The notes beneath the pieces are model-generated. The model had not been told where the DNA came from, ran no database searches, and saw nothing but the letters and a program-made list of their open reading frames with translations. From assembly GCF_002878395.1 (NCBI RefSeq), contig NC_061115.1, positions 219,360,542 through 219,424,541 on the forward strand: 64,000 nucleotides of DNA. The letters are read 5' to 3'. The position numbers and the translations under genes were made by a program. The DNA is from Capsicum annuum. Its lineage: Eukaryota > Streptophyta > Magnoliopsida > Solanales > Solanaceae. This document shows positions 41,995-52,837 of this stretch, piece by piece. How positions within the stretch are numbered: the stretch's first letter is position 1; each line of letters starts with the position of its first letter.

Positions 41995-42222
41995 CGGCTG
42001 AAGTGAAAGGTGAGAAAATTTAAAAAGATGCAAAAATACAAAAAAAAAAGCTAATTGCTGACAAATTTTATTGATTGCAGAAGACTTTACAAAACACACA
42101 TCTAAATACAACAGCAGCCTCAAATATCATAGATACATGAGTACACCTCTCACACTGACCTTAGAAACCATATCGGCCGAGGCTATCGCTTAATAAAATG
42201 TAGTGCTTTTGAGCAATACAAG

Positions 42223-45200
42223 TCATCTATACATGTTCGATCTCAGATGAGCATCGTAATGCGAGGTAGGAAGCGATGGGGGTATACCTGTCTCATTCAT
42301 TGGAAGGGATCTTAAGAATACTTCTTCACCTGAGGATAAGTTTGGCACTAGCGGACTTTGGGATTGAGACGTAGTAGTTGCTGTATTGCTTTGAAACGGA
42401 TAGGTGGGGTATGTTGCTTTACTAGAAAATGGAAGACCAAAACTCGAGGGAGGATTAAGGTAGTCGAATCCAGTGGAATATGGTAGACCTGTGTCTAAGG
42501 TGTTTTCACAGATAGGCCTCTGTGAAGGTTGTTCAGAATTGACCTCTTGGAATGAGCCAGTTTCATGAGAATGGTCCGCTGAATTGAACCTCGACGGAAA
42601 ACCTTGGTAGTTCGCTGTTGTAGTTGCTTCGAGTTGAAAATCTGTTGGTAGTCGAAAAAGGCCAGGGAATCCAGGTGGAATGACTAATCTGTCCTCAATT
42701 CTAGCTACCGGAACAGAATGTTCTATTGGAGATCCGCCTTTTGCTACTGGTGAGAAGTTGATCTGTTGGTTAAGCGAAAATTTAGCTTGTTCAAGCGCTC
42801 CCAGGATAGGTCCTACGTTATCTGAAGCATCACGAGAAACCAAGGCTTGTTCATAAGCCCCTTCAAAAGCCTGTCCTGCTTGTGAACTGCTACCTCCAGA
42901 GGATTTGATAGTATTTTCAACGGGGTGTATAGGGGAATCATTAGCAGATGGAAACTGATGGCGACTATAAGCAGGTGACGAGCCATGATTTTCTGGACAA
43001 CTCCCGTTAGACTTTGAACATGCAAACTCTGATGCTGGGGATTCAGCCTGATCCTTCCTGCAGCCTGTATCAATTTGCGGAGTGGATAGAACATTGTCTG
43101 TAACTCCATCGGTGGAGGGAATATCTGCTTCCTGGAATTTGTTAGCACGATCTTGCAAATTCATGTCATCTCTTTCTTCAGTCACGTCTGAGTAATTCCC
43201 AGGCTTACGTGAATCCTGAGAAGTTTATGAAACACAACCGAAATGAATTGTCTGCGTGACATCTAGCAGATCTATGCAGTATCTTCACGAGTGAAATGCA
43301 TCAAGACAACAAATAGAAGCAAAATTAACAGTGCCAAGTTAAGAAATATCAAATATGTGATCAACCAACCAACTACACCTCAATCGCAGACTATTCAAGA
43401 TGAGCTATATGGATCTCGTGTTCCATACAGAGAAGCATCACGGTTATAGCATTTTCACGCGGGCCAACCAATCGCAATCCTTCTCCTTTATCCGAGCTTC
43501 AGAAGCTCACATGATTAAACACAAGTAAATGACAAATCTCTGTCAACGACTACGCCCCAACATGAACAGATGACTGTAACATATCAGTAGCATTTCCATT
43601 ATCTTTGTATAACACCAGCAAAACCATTATAGCACTAGACAATAATTCAATTCGAATAAATTAATCGGGAGTTCCATCATTATTAAACGGCTATGTTCTT
43701 GAGTATATTAGTCCAACGACAACCTGCAACATCAGTTTCTTTGCACAGATCAAGTAGTCAATAATATGCATGTACTGGAGCAAAAAATTCATATATATAT
43801 ACCTGTGCATAGCTGTTATTCTCTCTGTACTTCTCTTCCCATTCTTGTTGAGCTTTTTCCTCGGCTTCAAACTGCCCTATAAGTTGGGCCTTATGTTGTA
43901 ACGCTCTTTCCATGTCTTCATCACACTCATCCGCTTTCCTTTGATTTTGCAACATCTCTGAAGTAGGAAAGTGAAGTTGATCTTTCACGTCATTATTGCC
44001 AGCACTGTCCGTTAAGGATGGATGCCCGCTATTTGCAGAAGAAGGAAGATGCTCAGGGGGGCATTCACCAGAGGTACTTTGTAATTCGTCAGTGGACAAT
44101 CTAGTTCACAAAAGAAATGATGTTAAAACGCGAAGGATTATAAAGAGGAAAACGATTAGAGTGACGTAGCGATCTGAATGCACAGGGAGATATGCATGAT
44201 ACTTGTGAAATATGTATCAGGAATTGACATAGCATAATCATAATTGAAACCTATGTTGCTCGGACTCTTCAAAAATGTCAATGGGTGCATGTCGGATTCG
44301 CCAAAATTAGTGTATTTTCGAAGAATTTGACACGGGTGCAGCATCGAAAGTGAAGAGTCCGCACAACTTAGATTGAAACTGCCCTTTTTCCGGCCTACCC
44401 TCACAGCAATATCCCAAAAAAGACACTTCCTTCGAAAAAGCAGACGGTATAATGCAATGGAGTAGGCATGAACAGAAACAAAAAGAACAGGTCAAGAATA
44501 TCGAGGTTCGGTATTCAGAATTTTACGTTCCTGAAGTTCCTGCAGAATAAATTCGAGCTAAATGTGACCCCGTCACTCAACCAAGACTTCTGTAGCAAAA
44601 GATATGAGCATCATGGTATGTAAAACTCTAATCAAGTGAATTCATTAAAGAACTTACTTGGTGTTACTGTGCCTTATCCGTCGACATGATTTTCCAGCCC
44701 GTTGTGGCGAAGAAGTCCCATTTGACGTGAAACTACCCGACCACCTCCAGGGAGAATCAGTATATTTCTTCCTGTCAAAAGACTGCTGCACAGAAAGTTT
44801 ACCACTTTTCCATGACAGACTTCTACCAGTTGATGGAGAAGACACGAGCTCGGAGCTTGAGATGTCTGCGTCATTTTCTCTCTCTTTCACATTTAACGGA
44901 GTTGGCTTTCGCTCGTTTCTATTGTCAGCGGACTCAACACCTTTAGTATCGGAGCATATTGCTTCCTGATCAGAGCCTGAATCGAATTCCTCCGATACAT
45001 CAGATATTCCTTCGTTCTCTAAGATGGAAAGTACAGCTGCTGTGGCCTTCTCAGCTTTCTTTCTTTGTAACGACACAATCTTTAGCTGCTCTTCCAGTTC
45101 CAAGACCTATAATACATCCATTACTAAACTTTACTAGAACGGCGAAAGATCTATTAGATGTCGGTAAAATAGACTAAGCTCATGGTGAACTGAGAAGGGA

Positions 45201-45354
45201 AGAAAGATTAAACATTTGGTGTTTATGCACTGTTAATTTAACTACTGACCCTCTCTGCTAGTTCATCAGCTCTCTGCTTCGCTGTTTGCGAGACGGACCT
45301 TTCAGCCAATAATCGAGCCCGGAGAAATTCAATTGTCATGCTAGAATCTTCCAT
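42223..45354 (-). CDS. Plant coiled-coil protein, function unknown
   Basis: Four minus-strand exons, 45354-45250, 45106-44658, 44100-43803 and 43215-42223, have GT-AG borders and matching phases (0, 2, 0), giving 614 residues. Exon 1 starts MEDSSMTIEFLRARLLAERS; with the start of exon 2 it forms a coiled coil (about 5-65, ending in RKKAEKATAAVLSILE). Then come an acidic stretch (DVSEEFDSGSDQEA), a Ser-rich region with basic patches, a second Glu/Gln-rich coil in exon 3 (about 245-280) and a long low-complexity Ser/Pro/Gln-rich C-terminus with PPGFPGLFRLP. It resembles plant proteins sometimes labelled USO1-like, but no catalytic domain is visible and I assign no function. An acceptor 13 bp before the ATG shows that the 5' UTR is spliced. 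A MITE sits in intron 2 (44251-44371). Confidence 0.85.
44251..44371. mobile_element. 8-bp-TSD MITE (intron of the coiled-coil gene)
   Basis: 121 bp, exact duplication ATTGAAAC (44243-44250, 44372-44379). It has the family ends; the right half is diverged (GCATCGAAAGTGAAGAGTCC). Confidence 0.93.
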
Positions 45355-45821
45355 GCCAACAATTTTCCTGATCATGAAAACACACAAATATTAAGATTCA
45401 TTAGAAAATAATATCCTACTTGATCGACAAAAGCTCATAAACTATCCGACAGCATATGATTTTGAAAAATCCATTGGAATGAACATGAAAGCAGGATCTG
45501 AGAGAAGAAGTTTTAAGAAGCAACATCACTACGGTTCGGATCTTTTCAAGAACTCAATGAGATTTATATACCTCGAGACATTGATAATTCGCTCCTCACC
45601 ATTCCGCTCTCCCTCCTTCTGCGGATTCCTCTCTTCTTTCTTCTATATCCATTCGAAAGTAAGCATTCTAGTGCTTCATCTCATATAGAGCCTTATACTT
45701 CTGGAAAGTGATATTACTTCATACGACAACTATGCCTCAGTCCCAAACAAGTTAACCACATCACATATCCCAATCCCCATCTTAATGAAACAAAACATTC
45801 TTTTTCTTCTTCTACTTACTA

Positions 45822-45985
45822 GCCGAGGGAGCTATCGGAAACAACCTCTCTACCCCACCAGGGAAGAGCTAAGGTCTGCGTACATCTTACCCTCTCTAGA
45901 CCACACTTGCGGGATGGACCTTACATCTTACCCTCCCCAGACCCTACTTGTCGGGTTACATTGGGTACGTTGTTGTTGTTGTAAC
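45822..45985 (+). repeat. TS/RTE-type tail copy with internal duplication
   Basis: GAGGGAGCTATCGG, AACAACCTCTCTACC, then two versions of the TACATCTTACCCTC...AGACC(A/C)(T)ACTTG block in tandem, ending ACATTGGGTACGTTGTTGTTGTTG. Confidence 0.8.
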
Positions 45986-46308
45986 AGAGTAAAAATACAA
46001 TCTTTACTCGGTTTTGCTGTAAATAGCTGTGGTAGAAACAATCAAAGCTAAATCCCAGATAGGAAATATGCCTAAAATCTAACAGTTCATAAGTGCCAAC
46101 ATATATATATACACACATAAAGATTCAGTACCTCTGATCTTGGTCTTGTATCCCGTTACTTGTCATATTCAACTCTTGCAAAAAATGAAGTGAATAAAAC
46201 AGCACAACGAACAGACAGAATAAAAAAAAAAAAACACCAAGATTTTTTCAGAAAAAAGTTGAAAACAAGAATGATTAGTTAACATAGTAAGACAAAAACA
46301 GAAAAAGG

Positions 46309-46444
46309 GCAGCCCGGTGCGCTAAAATTCCCGTTATGCGCAGGGTCCGGGGAAGGACCCCACCACAAGGGTGTATTATACGCAGCCTTACCTTGCATTT
46401 CTGCCAGAGGCTGTTTCCAAGGCTTGAATCCGTGATCTCTTGGT
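46309..46444 (-). mobile_element. Au-type SINE, 5'-truncated
   Basis: It lacks the ~30 bp containing the A box, but has an exact 12-bp duplication ATAGTAAGACAA (46284-46295, 46448-46459), so it inserted already truncated at its 5' end. Confidence 0.85.
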
Positions 46445-46596
46445 AATATAGTAAGACAATTGGATAAAAAATTGAACTTACTTCATCTTGAAAAAGAAAT
46501 CATTTTTACCTGAGATTTAAAGCAAACAAAACTAAACTCCATATAGGAAATATGTCTAAATCTGAAAGTTCATACATAAAGAAATGTCTTTTAAAG

Positions 46597-46717
46597 CTAA
46601 GTTGCTCGGACTCTCCAAAAATGTTGCCGCACCCGTGTCGGATCCTCCAAAAATGCAATACTTTTAAAGGATCCGACACGCACCCGATGATACTTTTGAA
46701 GAGTCCAAGCAACATAG
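46597..46717. mobile_element. 8-bp-TSD MITE
   Basis: 121 bp, exact duplication TTTTAAAG (46589-46596, 46718-46725), well-preserved CTAAGTTGCTCGGACTCTCC end. Confidence 0.95.
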
Positions 46718-46794
46718 TTTTAAAGCATATAAACATTCAGTACCATTGAATTGTCATATTGCAAAAGAAGCTCAAAATCCAACAACAGTATACC

Positions 46795-46935
46795 TAGTAT
46801 ACCTAGTGTATTCCCACAAAGTGGGGTCTGGGAGGGTAAAGTATATGCAGTCCATACCACTACCTCAGATGAAGTAGACAGGCTGTTTTCGTCTTTTCGA
46901 TAGACCCCCGGCTCAGGACAGATAACACTATAACG
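46795..46935 (-). repeat. TS/RTE-type tail copy, split by a hAT element
   Basis: Minus-strand tail (AGTGTATTCCCACAAAGTGGGGTCTGGGAGGGTA on the plus strand through ATAGACCCCCGGCTC). Its 5' part resumes at 47436 after the hAT insertion (CAAAAAACATAAAAATA, as in the copies at 57985). Confidence 0.85.
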
Positions 46936-47427
46936 TAGGGGTGTGCATCGGTCAGTTCGGTTCGATTTTATATATTATCGATTCGGTTTATCGGTTTTTA
47001 AATGTGCTAAACCAATAAGATATTTTTTATCGGTTTACGATTTATCGATTTTTAGTCCTTAACGGTTCGATTTTCGGTTTAAACGATAAGAAAATACTCA
47101 TAAAATAGAAATAGTAGTAACTAACATGAAAAAAAAGCGAATCTTAGTTGCAACTAAAAATCCTACATGATGTGTTTTAATTTACAAGAATCTTCAAGTT
47201 AGAACTAAATGTTGTTAGGAGAAATTAAGAATTTGTATAATATATATATATATATTATTGGGTTATTGGTTTACCCAATAACCCAATAAGAAAAAATCGA
47301 ACCGAACCAATAATGCAATAAATTTTTTTTTTATAAAACCATTAAAAAAATCGTTAACCCAATAACAATAAACCAATAACATTTTTATCGATTTGGTTTA
47401 TCGGTCGGTTCGGTTTTTCACACCCTA
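46936..47427. mobile_element. Non-autonomous hAT element
   Basis: 492 bp, starts TAGGGGTGTGCATCGGTC and ends GGTTTTTCACACCCTA, with exact 8-bp duplication CTATAACG on both sides (46928-46935, 47428-47435). The interior is rich in CGGTTTATCGG-type subterminal motifs in both orientations, as in plant hAT elements. No transposase. Confidence 0.93.
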
Positions 47428-48115
47428 CTATAACGAACAAAAAACATAAAAATAAACAATAAAATGGAATAACACACCGCTGGATAATAAAAAGAAATAA
47501 GACACCGCTAGATAATAAAACAAACAAATCCCTGCAACAAAAAAATGAAGTGCATAAACCAGCAACAAAAAAAAAAAATCTTAGTTAACATAGTAAGACA
47601 AAATTGAATAAAAATTTGAACTTTATCCACCTTGAAAAAAAAAAACAATTTTTACTGGGATTTTGCTCTTAAGAGTTGTTGTTAAGCAAAAAAACTAAAC
47701 TCCACATAGGAAATATGACTAAATCTAACAGTTCGTACATAAAAAAAAATGTCTTTAATGAACATCAAGATTCAGTACCTCTGATCTTGAAGCTCAAAGT
47801 TCAGCTGCTGCAAAAAAATGAAGTGAATAAAATAGCACATAAACAAGATTAATTAACATAGTAAGATAAAGAATTGAGTAAAGATTTGAACTTTATCCAC
47901 TTTAGACATTTTTGAGAAGCTTAAAAGGGAGTAGTTGGAATTCTCGATTTTGCTTTAGGTGTACTTCATTTGTTTTTTTTTTTAGTGCGTTGGCATGAGT
48001 TTCTGGTAAGGGTAGCTTTTGGAAATTAAGAAAGCAAGTTGAATTTGTTATTATTATTTTTTTAAAAAAAAATTGTAGTTTCGTTTTCGTCGAGTTTTGG
48101 TGATGTTTGTTGTTT

Positions 48116-48240
48116 TAGGATATGTCCTGAGTTGGAGGTTTATCGGAAACAGTCTCTCTACTTTACCTGAGATGTACTGCGTACACTTGACCCTCTCCAG
48201 AGCCCACTTTGTGAGAATACACTGGATATGTTGTTGTTTT
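48116..48240 (+). repeat. TS/RTE-type tail copy
   Basis: TGAGTTGGAGGTTTATCGG, AACAGTCTCTCTAC, TGCGTACACTTGACCCTC and GAATACACTGGATATGTTGTTGTT in order. Its 3' end is the seed of the adjacent tandem array. Confidence 0.85.
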
Positions 48241-48700
48241 CGAATACAAGTAGTATTTTCTGGTAGTTTTGTTTTTGTGTGAATACACTGGAGATGTTGT
48301 TGTTGTTATTTTCGAATACATCAGTTGAAGTAGTATTTTGTGGTAGTTTTGTTTTTGTGTGAATACACTGGATATATTGTTGTTGTCGTTTTCGAATACA
48401 AGTAGTATTTTGTGGTAGTTTTGTTTTTGTGTGAATACACTGGAGATGTTGTTGTTGTTGTTGTTGTTGTTATTTTCGATTACATCAGTTGAAGTAGTAT
48501 TTTGTGGTAGTTTTGTTTTTGTGTGAATACACTAGAGATATTGTTGCTGTTATTGTTGTTGTAATTTTCGAATACGTCAGTTGAAGTAGTATTTCGTGGC
48601 AGTTTTGTTTTTGTGTGAATACACTAGATATGTTGTTGTTGTTGTTGTTTTTATTTTTGAATATATTAGTTGAAGTAATATTTTGTGGTAGTTTTCTTTC
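48200..48700 (+). repeat. Tandem array of a TS tail end plus flank, ~80-95-bp units
   Basis: About six units, each reading GTGTGAATACACTGGAGATG, a (TTG)n tract of variable length, TTTTCGAATACATCAGTTGAAG, and AGTATTTTGTGGTAGTTTTG. The GAATACACTGG-TTG block is the end of the TS/RTE tail; the rest is flanking DNA that has been co-amplified. Confidence 0.92.
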
Positions 48701-49680
48701 TGTTACTATCTGTTGTTACTATCAATTTTTACTTATTGTTTCATTTCGTCTTTTTTTAAAACTGTTTTTGTCTTGAGTCGAGAGTCTATTAAGAACCTGA
48801 CCTCCAAAGTACGGGTGTGAATTGCATACACTAGGTATGTTATTGTTGTTGTTTCTGATGACGTGTTCAACGTTTATATTGAAGCTCGATTAATATGAGT
48901 TCGAGGTGGTAGAGTTTTCCTTGAATATTTCTACATGTGTAAAATATTGATATGATATAATTAAGACGTTTCTTAAAAATTCAAAAATCATACTCACTTC
49001 ATCCCGTTTTATGTATCGTCATTTTCTTTTTAGTCCGTCCCAGAAAAAATGTAATTTTACTTATTTAATAACTATTTAAAGACACAATTTCACTTTATCC
49101 TTATTAATCTCACTTAATTAAATAATAGTACAGTATGTCCTTAGCCGGGGGTTTATCGAAAACAGTCTCTCTACTTTATCCGAGGTAGATGTTGTTTGTT
49201 GTTGTTGTTGTTGTTTCCGAATACATCAGTTAAAGTAGTATTTTGTCGTAGTTTTGTTTCTGTCACTATCTGTTGTTACTATCAATTTTTGCTTATTGTT
49301 TCGTTTCATCTTTTTCTAATTATTTTTATCTTTGAACTGAGGATCTATAGAGAACAACGTCTCTATCTTACCTTCAAAATACGGGGTAAACTGCATACAC
49401 TAGGTATGTTATTGTTGTTTCTCATGACGTGTTCAATGTTTATATTGAAATTCGATTAATCTGAATTCGAATTGGTAGAGTTTTCCTTGAATAGTTCTAC
49501 ACGAGTAAAATATTAGTATAATATACTTAAAGACGTTTCTTAAAAAATCGAAAATCATACTCATTCTATCCCATTTTATGTGTCGCCATTTTCTTTTCCG
49601 TACGTCCCAAAAAGAATATCACATTTTCTTATTTGCTAATATTTAAAAACATAATTCTACTTTTGGGACCCCATTTAATT
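48660..49680 (+). repeat. ~540-bp segmental tandem duplication
   Basis: 48690-49090 and 49255-49660 are collinear: TATCTGTTGTTACTATCAATTTTTRCTTATTG, a TS-like tail (48773-48856; 49330-49418), ATGACGTGTTCAAYGTTTATATTGAA, GGTAGAGTTTTCCTTGAATA, and a Stowaway-like start (CATACTCA.T..ATCCCRTTTTATG). A third partial TS-like tail is at 49139-49216. Confidence 0.88.
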
Positions 49681-50110
49681 AAAAATAGTAATAGTATATT
49701 TTTTTAATAAAAGACAATACGATATGCATCACCAAATTTTTTCACATTTGTTAAACTCTATGTACAGTCAAAGTACGCCACATAAAATAAAAAGAACGAA
49801 GTAATAAATAAATGAATGAGATTAGTATACTATCTTTTAAATATAATAAATTTTCTTACTACTTTAAAAAATACAGTGAGCGATGATATATTGTATTTAA
49901 TATCAAAGATAAAATAATTAAAAACAAATAAATAAGTAAATATAGAGGGAGGGAGTAACAATAAATATAATAAATTTTTAAAAAGTAGTTCATTTTTAAA
50001 ACCTTATCTCTCCTCTCTCTCTCTCTTCTTTCTCTCTCTACTGTTTTTACAAAAATTTCACCTTGAAAAATACTTGCTCTTCCCGGCACCGGCAGCAAAT
50101 TTATTAAAGG
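49681..50110. other. AT-rich DNA with a CT-rich leader-like stretch
   Basis: CTCTCCTCTCTCTCTCTCTTC at about 50008-50040 followed by a GC-richer end (TTCCCGGCACCGGCAGC) and a donor-like AAAGGTATAAA at about 50105 looks like a plant 5' UTR exon. No coding exon could be attached to it. Confidence 0.3.
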
Positions 50111-50279
50111 TATAAATCCAAATTATTATAATTTTATTTTCATTTACTTTAAAGAATTTATTTATTACCCTATAATTTTGTACTTCTATTTTGTAAAAAA
50201 AAAACTTTTTTGCTAAAAAAAATGTGTATGGAAAAGTAACATAAACATTGCAAATTTTTACCCGTAATTATAAAAATCT

Positions 50280-50600
50280 CTACTAATTATGTATCTTAGT
50301 TGAATATATTGGGAGCTAATTATGTATCTCGATAGACTTAGTTGAAAAAAAATGTATTGGGAGCTAATTGTGTATCTTAGTTGAATGTATCGGGAGCTAA
50401 TTATGTATCTCGACAGACCTAAAGTCGAAAAAAAAATGTATTGGGAGCTAATTGTGTATCTTAGTTGAAGGTATCGGGAGCTAATTATGTATCTCGACAG
50501 ACCCAAAGTCGAAAAAAAATGTATTGGGCGCTAATTGTGTATCTTAGTTGAATGTATTGGGAGCTAATTATGTATCTCGACAGACCTAAAATCGAGATTT
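50280..50600. repeat. ~84-bp minisatellite with two half-units
   Basis: Four units of TGTATTGGGAGCTAATTGTG / TATCTTAGTTGAA / TGTATCGGGAGCTAATTATG / TATCTCGACAGACC plus TCGAAAAAAAAA. The two halves are themselves similar (GGGAGCTAATTRTGTATCT). Confidence 0.93.
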
Positions 50601-50769
50601 TCAGTTATTATGCAAAATGTTGGGATTTTGTGTAATTAAGCTTCAAACTATCGGGATTTTTGTTGTTTGCCCAGCTTTTATTTCCTAATGGCTGATGTAA
50701 TTTTTATGTGAACATTTCCTAATCTTTTTGAAATAGATTTTGTATATGAAACAGCATAAAAGAGTATTA

Positions 50770-50971
50770 CTCACTCTATTTCAATTTGTTTGTCTGATTT
50801 TATCTTGGCACAAAATTTAAGAAAATAGAAGAGTGTATCAAAATGTATTTTAATCTTTTAGCCTTAAACATGTCATGCGTAAAGTTGAAATTAAAGAATT
50901 GTCACAAAAGTAAAAAAAAGTCAATTCTTTTTTGAACGAAAAGTAGGACAAACAAATTGAAACGGAGGGGT
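50770..50971. mobile_element. Stowaway-like MITE
   Basis: CTCACTCTATTTCAATTTG start and CAAATTGAAACGGAGGGG end form inverted repeats flanked by TA. Confidence 0.8.
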
Positions 50972-50998
50972 TACTAAAAATTATAACTTTTTATAGTA

Positions 50999-51240
50999 AA
51001 AGAATACTTCCTCATGTGTGAAGTTGAAATTAAAGATTTGTCACTCACCTATGTTGCTCGGACTCTTCAAAAATGTCAAACGGCTGCTTCTCGGGTTTGC
51101 CAAATAGTGTATTTTTGGAGAATCCGACATGAGTGCGACATCAAAAGTGAAGAGTCCACGTAGCTTAGGTTGTCACAAAAGTAAAAAGTCAATTCTTTTT
51201 TGAACAAAAAGTAGGACAGACAAATTGAAACGGAGGAAGT
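50999..51240. mobile_element. Stowaway-like MITE interrupted by an 8-bp-TSD MITE
   Basis: Right end GACAAATTGAAACGGAGGAAGTA and inner sequence match the element at 50770. At 51049-51168 a CTATGTTGCTCGGACTCTTC MITE is inserted, with TTGTCAC on both sides (plus 4 extra bases on the left). Confidence 0.78.
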
Positions 51241-51480
51241 ACTGAAAATTACAAATATTTCCTCGGTCTCAAAATACTTGTTACTTTTCGCTTTGGGAGA
51301 TTTAAACTGTGTCAACTTTGACCAACATTTTTAAGATGCATTTTTTCATCCGTATTAATATAAGAAGAATTGCAACTTATAGTACTTTTTGTATAATACT
51401 GAAATATCTAAATTTTAGTTTTGACATGTTCAGTTAGTCATTAGTCAAATTGACTCTAAGTGAAACTTGACGAGTTTTTT
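51241..51480. repeat. Further MITE-like remnant
   Basis: TTTCCTCGGTCTCAAAATACTTGTTACTTTTCG is a Stowaway-like start. A related TATAAGAAGAATTGCAACTTATAGTA block recurs at about 60290-60340. Confidence 0.45.
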
Positions 51481-51711
51481 GGGATGATTGAATATGTAGA
51501 AGTGTAGAGATTGAGAATTTAATGGTAAAAGGGTTGTTGAAGATTTTAAGAAGCAACTCTTTGAAGGTATAATGTTAGTAAATTGGATTAAAGTTATTTA
51601 GGAAAAGTGGAAGTTTCTTTTAGAAGTAATTTACCACATGTAAATTTGAAGGGTCTAGTTAGGTGTAGAAAGGCTTTTTCTTTCTTACTTTCATGTGTCG
51701 GTTACATTTCT

Positions 51712-51860
51712 TTTGAGCCGAAGATCTATCTGAAACAACCTCTCTGTCCAATAAAGGTAGAGGTAAAGTCAGCGTACATCCTAGCGTACATCCTAGCCTC
51801 CCAAGACTCTACTTTTGGGATTACATTGGGTATATTGTTGTTGTTTTTGTTGTTGCTGTT
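51712..51860 (+). repeat. TS/RTE-type tail copy
   Basis: TTTGAGCCGAAGATCTATCTG through ACATTGGGTATATTGTTGTTG. A 15-bp GCGTACATCCTA block is duplicated inside it. Confidence 0.8.
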
Positions 51861-51949
51861 AAGTAAGTGTAGAAAGCACATTAGCAAATTTCTCGCGATA
51901 TATTGGAGTATGTGCTAACATAACTGCTTCTAGTTAGGAGGGTTTGGGT

Positions 51950-52195
51950 GTGGTGGGTGCCTTTGGTTTGTTAGTACATAGTGTTATTTTGTGGGTGTCT
52001 TATTTCTGTTATTCTATCTTGTTTCATGTTTTATTACGACTTTGTTTACTGTCCTTTGTCTTGAGCCGGGGGTCTATCGGAAACAACCTCTCTACTTCTT
52101 CGGAGGTAGTGGTATGGACTACGTACATTTTACCCTCCCCAGACTCCAATATGTGGGAATACACTGGTTTTTTTTTTTTTTGTTGTTGTGCTAAC
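51950..52195 (+). mobile_element. RTE-LINE 3' end with TS-like tail
   Basis: It begins upstream of the tail with GGTGCCTTTGGTTTGTTAGT and GTGGGTGTCTTATTTCTGTT, the same 3' UTR as the LINE at 17957-18554. The tail TTGAGCCGGGGGTCTATCGG...GAATACACTGG then follows. So it is LINE-derived, not only SINE. Confidence 0.85.
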
Positions 52196-52306
52196 ATAAT
52201 TTCGTTTGCAACTTCTTTGTTCTTTCAATACTTTGATATGATTGACAATTTCTAGCTTTAGAGAACTCTTAATTTGTATAAAAGGTCGATTAATCTCGTG
52301 TTATAA

Positions 52307-52822
52307 GGAACATGAATAGAGCAGAACTGACACAGGTTTCATATAGCGGTAATCTGGGATTGAGTTATAGTTGAATATGTATAAAGACTCGTAGTCATGT
52401 TGTGTTTTTTTGTTGTTAAGTTTAGGTGTTTTTGGATTTGCGACTGTTATTTAGCTGGATCATGTTTAAATGTAGGTGTCGTAATCCAAATATTGAAGCG
52501 CGAAAACCATCTCGACCCTTCTTTCTTGTTCAGGGTACATTTGTGTTGTAGTGAACCTGAATAAAGTAGAATCGACACAAAGGATTCATATAGCGTATTC
52601 CAACTAGTCTGGGACTGGGTCGTGGTTGAATATGTATATCGTAATACCGTGTGTCTTAGTCATGTTGTGTTTTTTTGTTGCTGTTGTTAGATTTAGGTGT
52701 TTTTTGGATTCAGAAACTGTTGTGTAACTGGATGATGTTTAAATGTAGGGGTCGGAATCCAACTATTAAAGCGTGAAATCCATCTCGACCCTTCTCTCTT
52801 GTTCGGGGTGCATCTGTATGTG
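52307..52822 (+). repeat. Tandem duplication of the tRNase Z upstream region
   Basis: Two ~245-270-bp copies (52307-52551 and 52552-52822) share GAACMTGAATARAG, TTCATATAGCG, GTCATGTTGTGTTTTTTTG, GGATSATGTTTAAATGTAGG and CATCTCGACCCTTCT. The second copy ends 15 bp before the ATG. Confidence 0.92.
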
Positions 52823-52837
52823 TTCTTCAATTAAAAA

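Larger units (their letters stand above)
45355..47900 (-). repeat. Leader region of the coiled-coil gene with repeated segments
   Basis: Diverged copies of one segment appear at about 46046-46200, 46523-46560, 47525-47610 and 47690-47905. They share AGGAAATATG.CTAAATCT, AACAGTTC.TA, AGATTCAGTACCTCTGATCTTG and AAAAAATGAAGTG.ATAAA..AGCAC. They lie upstream (on the gene's strand) of its ATG and may include parts of the spliced 5' UTR; a possible leader exon ends at about 45570 (TCTCGAG|GTATAT). Between them sit SINE, Au and MITE insertions. Confidence 0.55.

Noticed and set aside
44658..45177. Plus-strand ORFs of 103 and 72 residues
   Set aside because: Antisense shadows of exon 2 of the coiled-coil gene, which has coherent splice phases.
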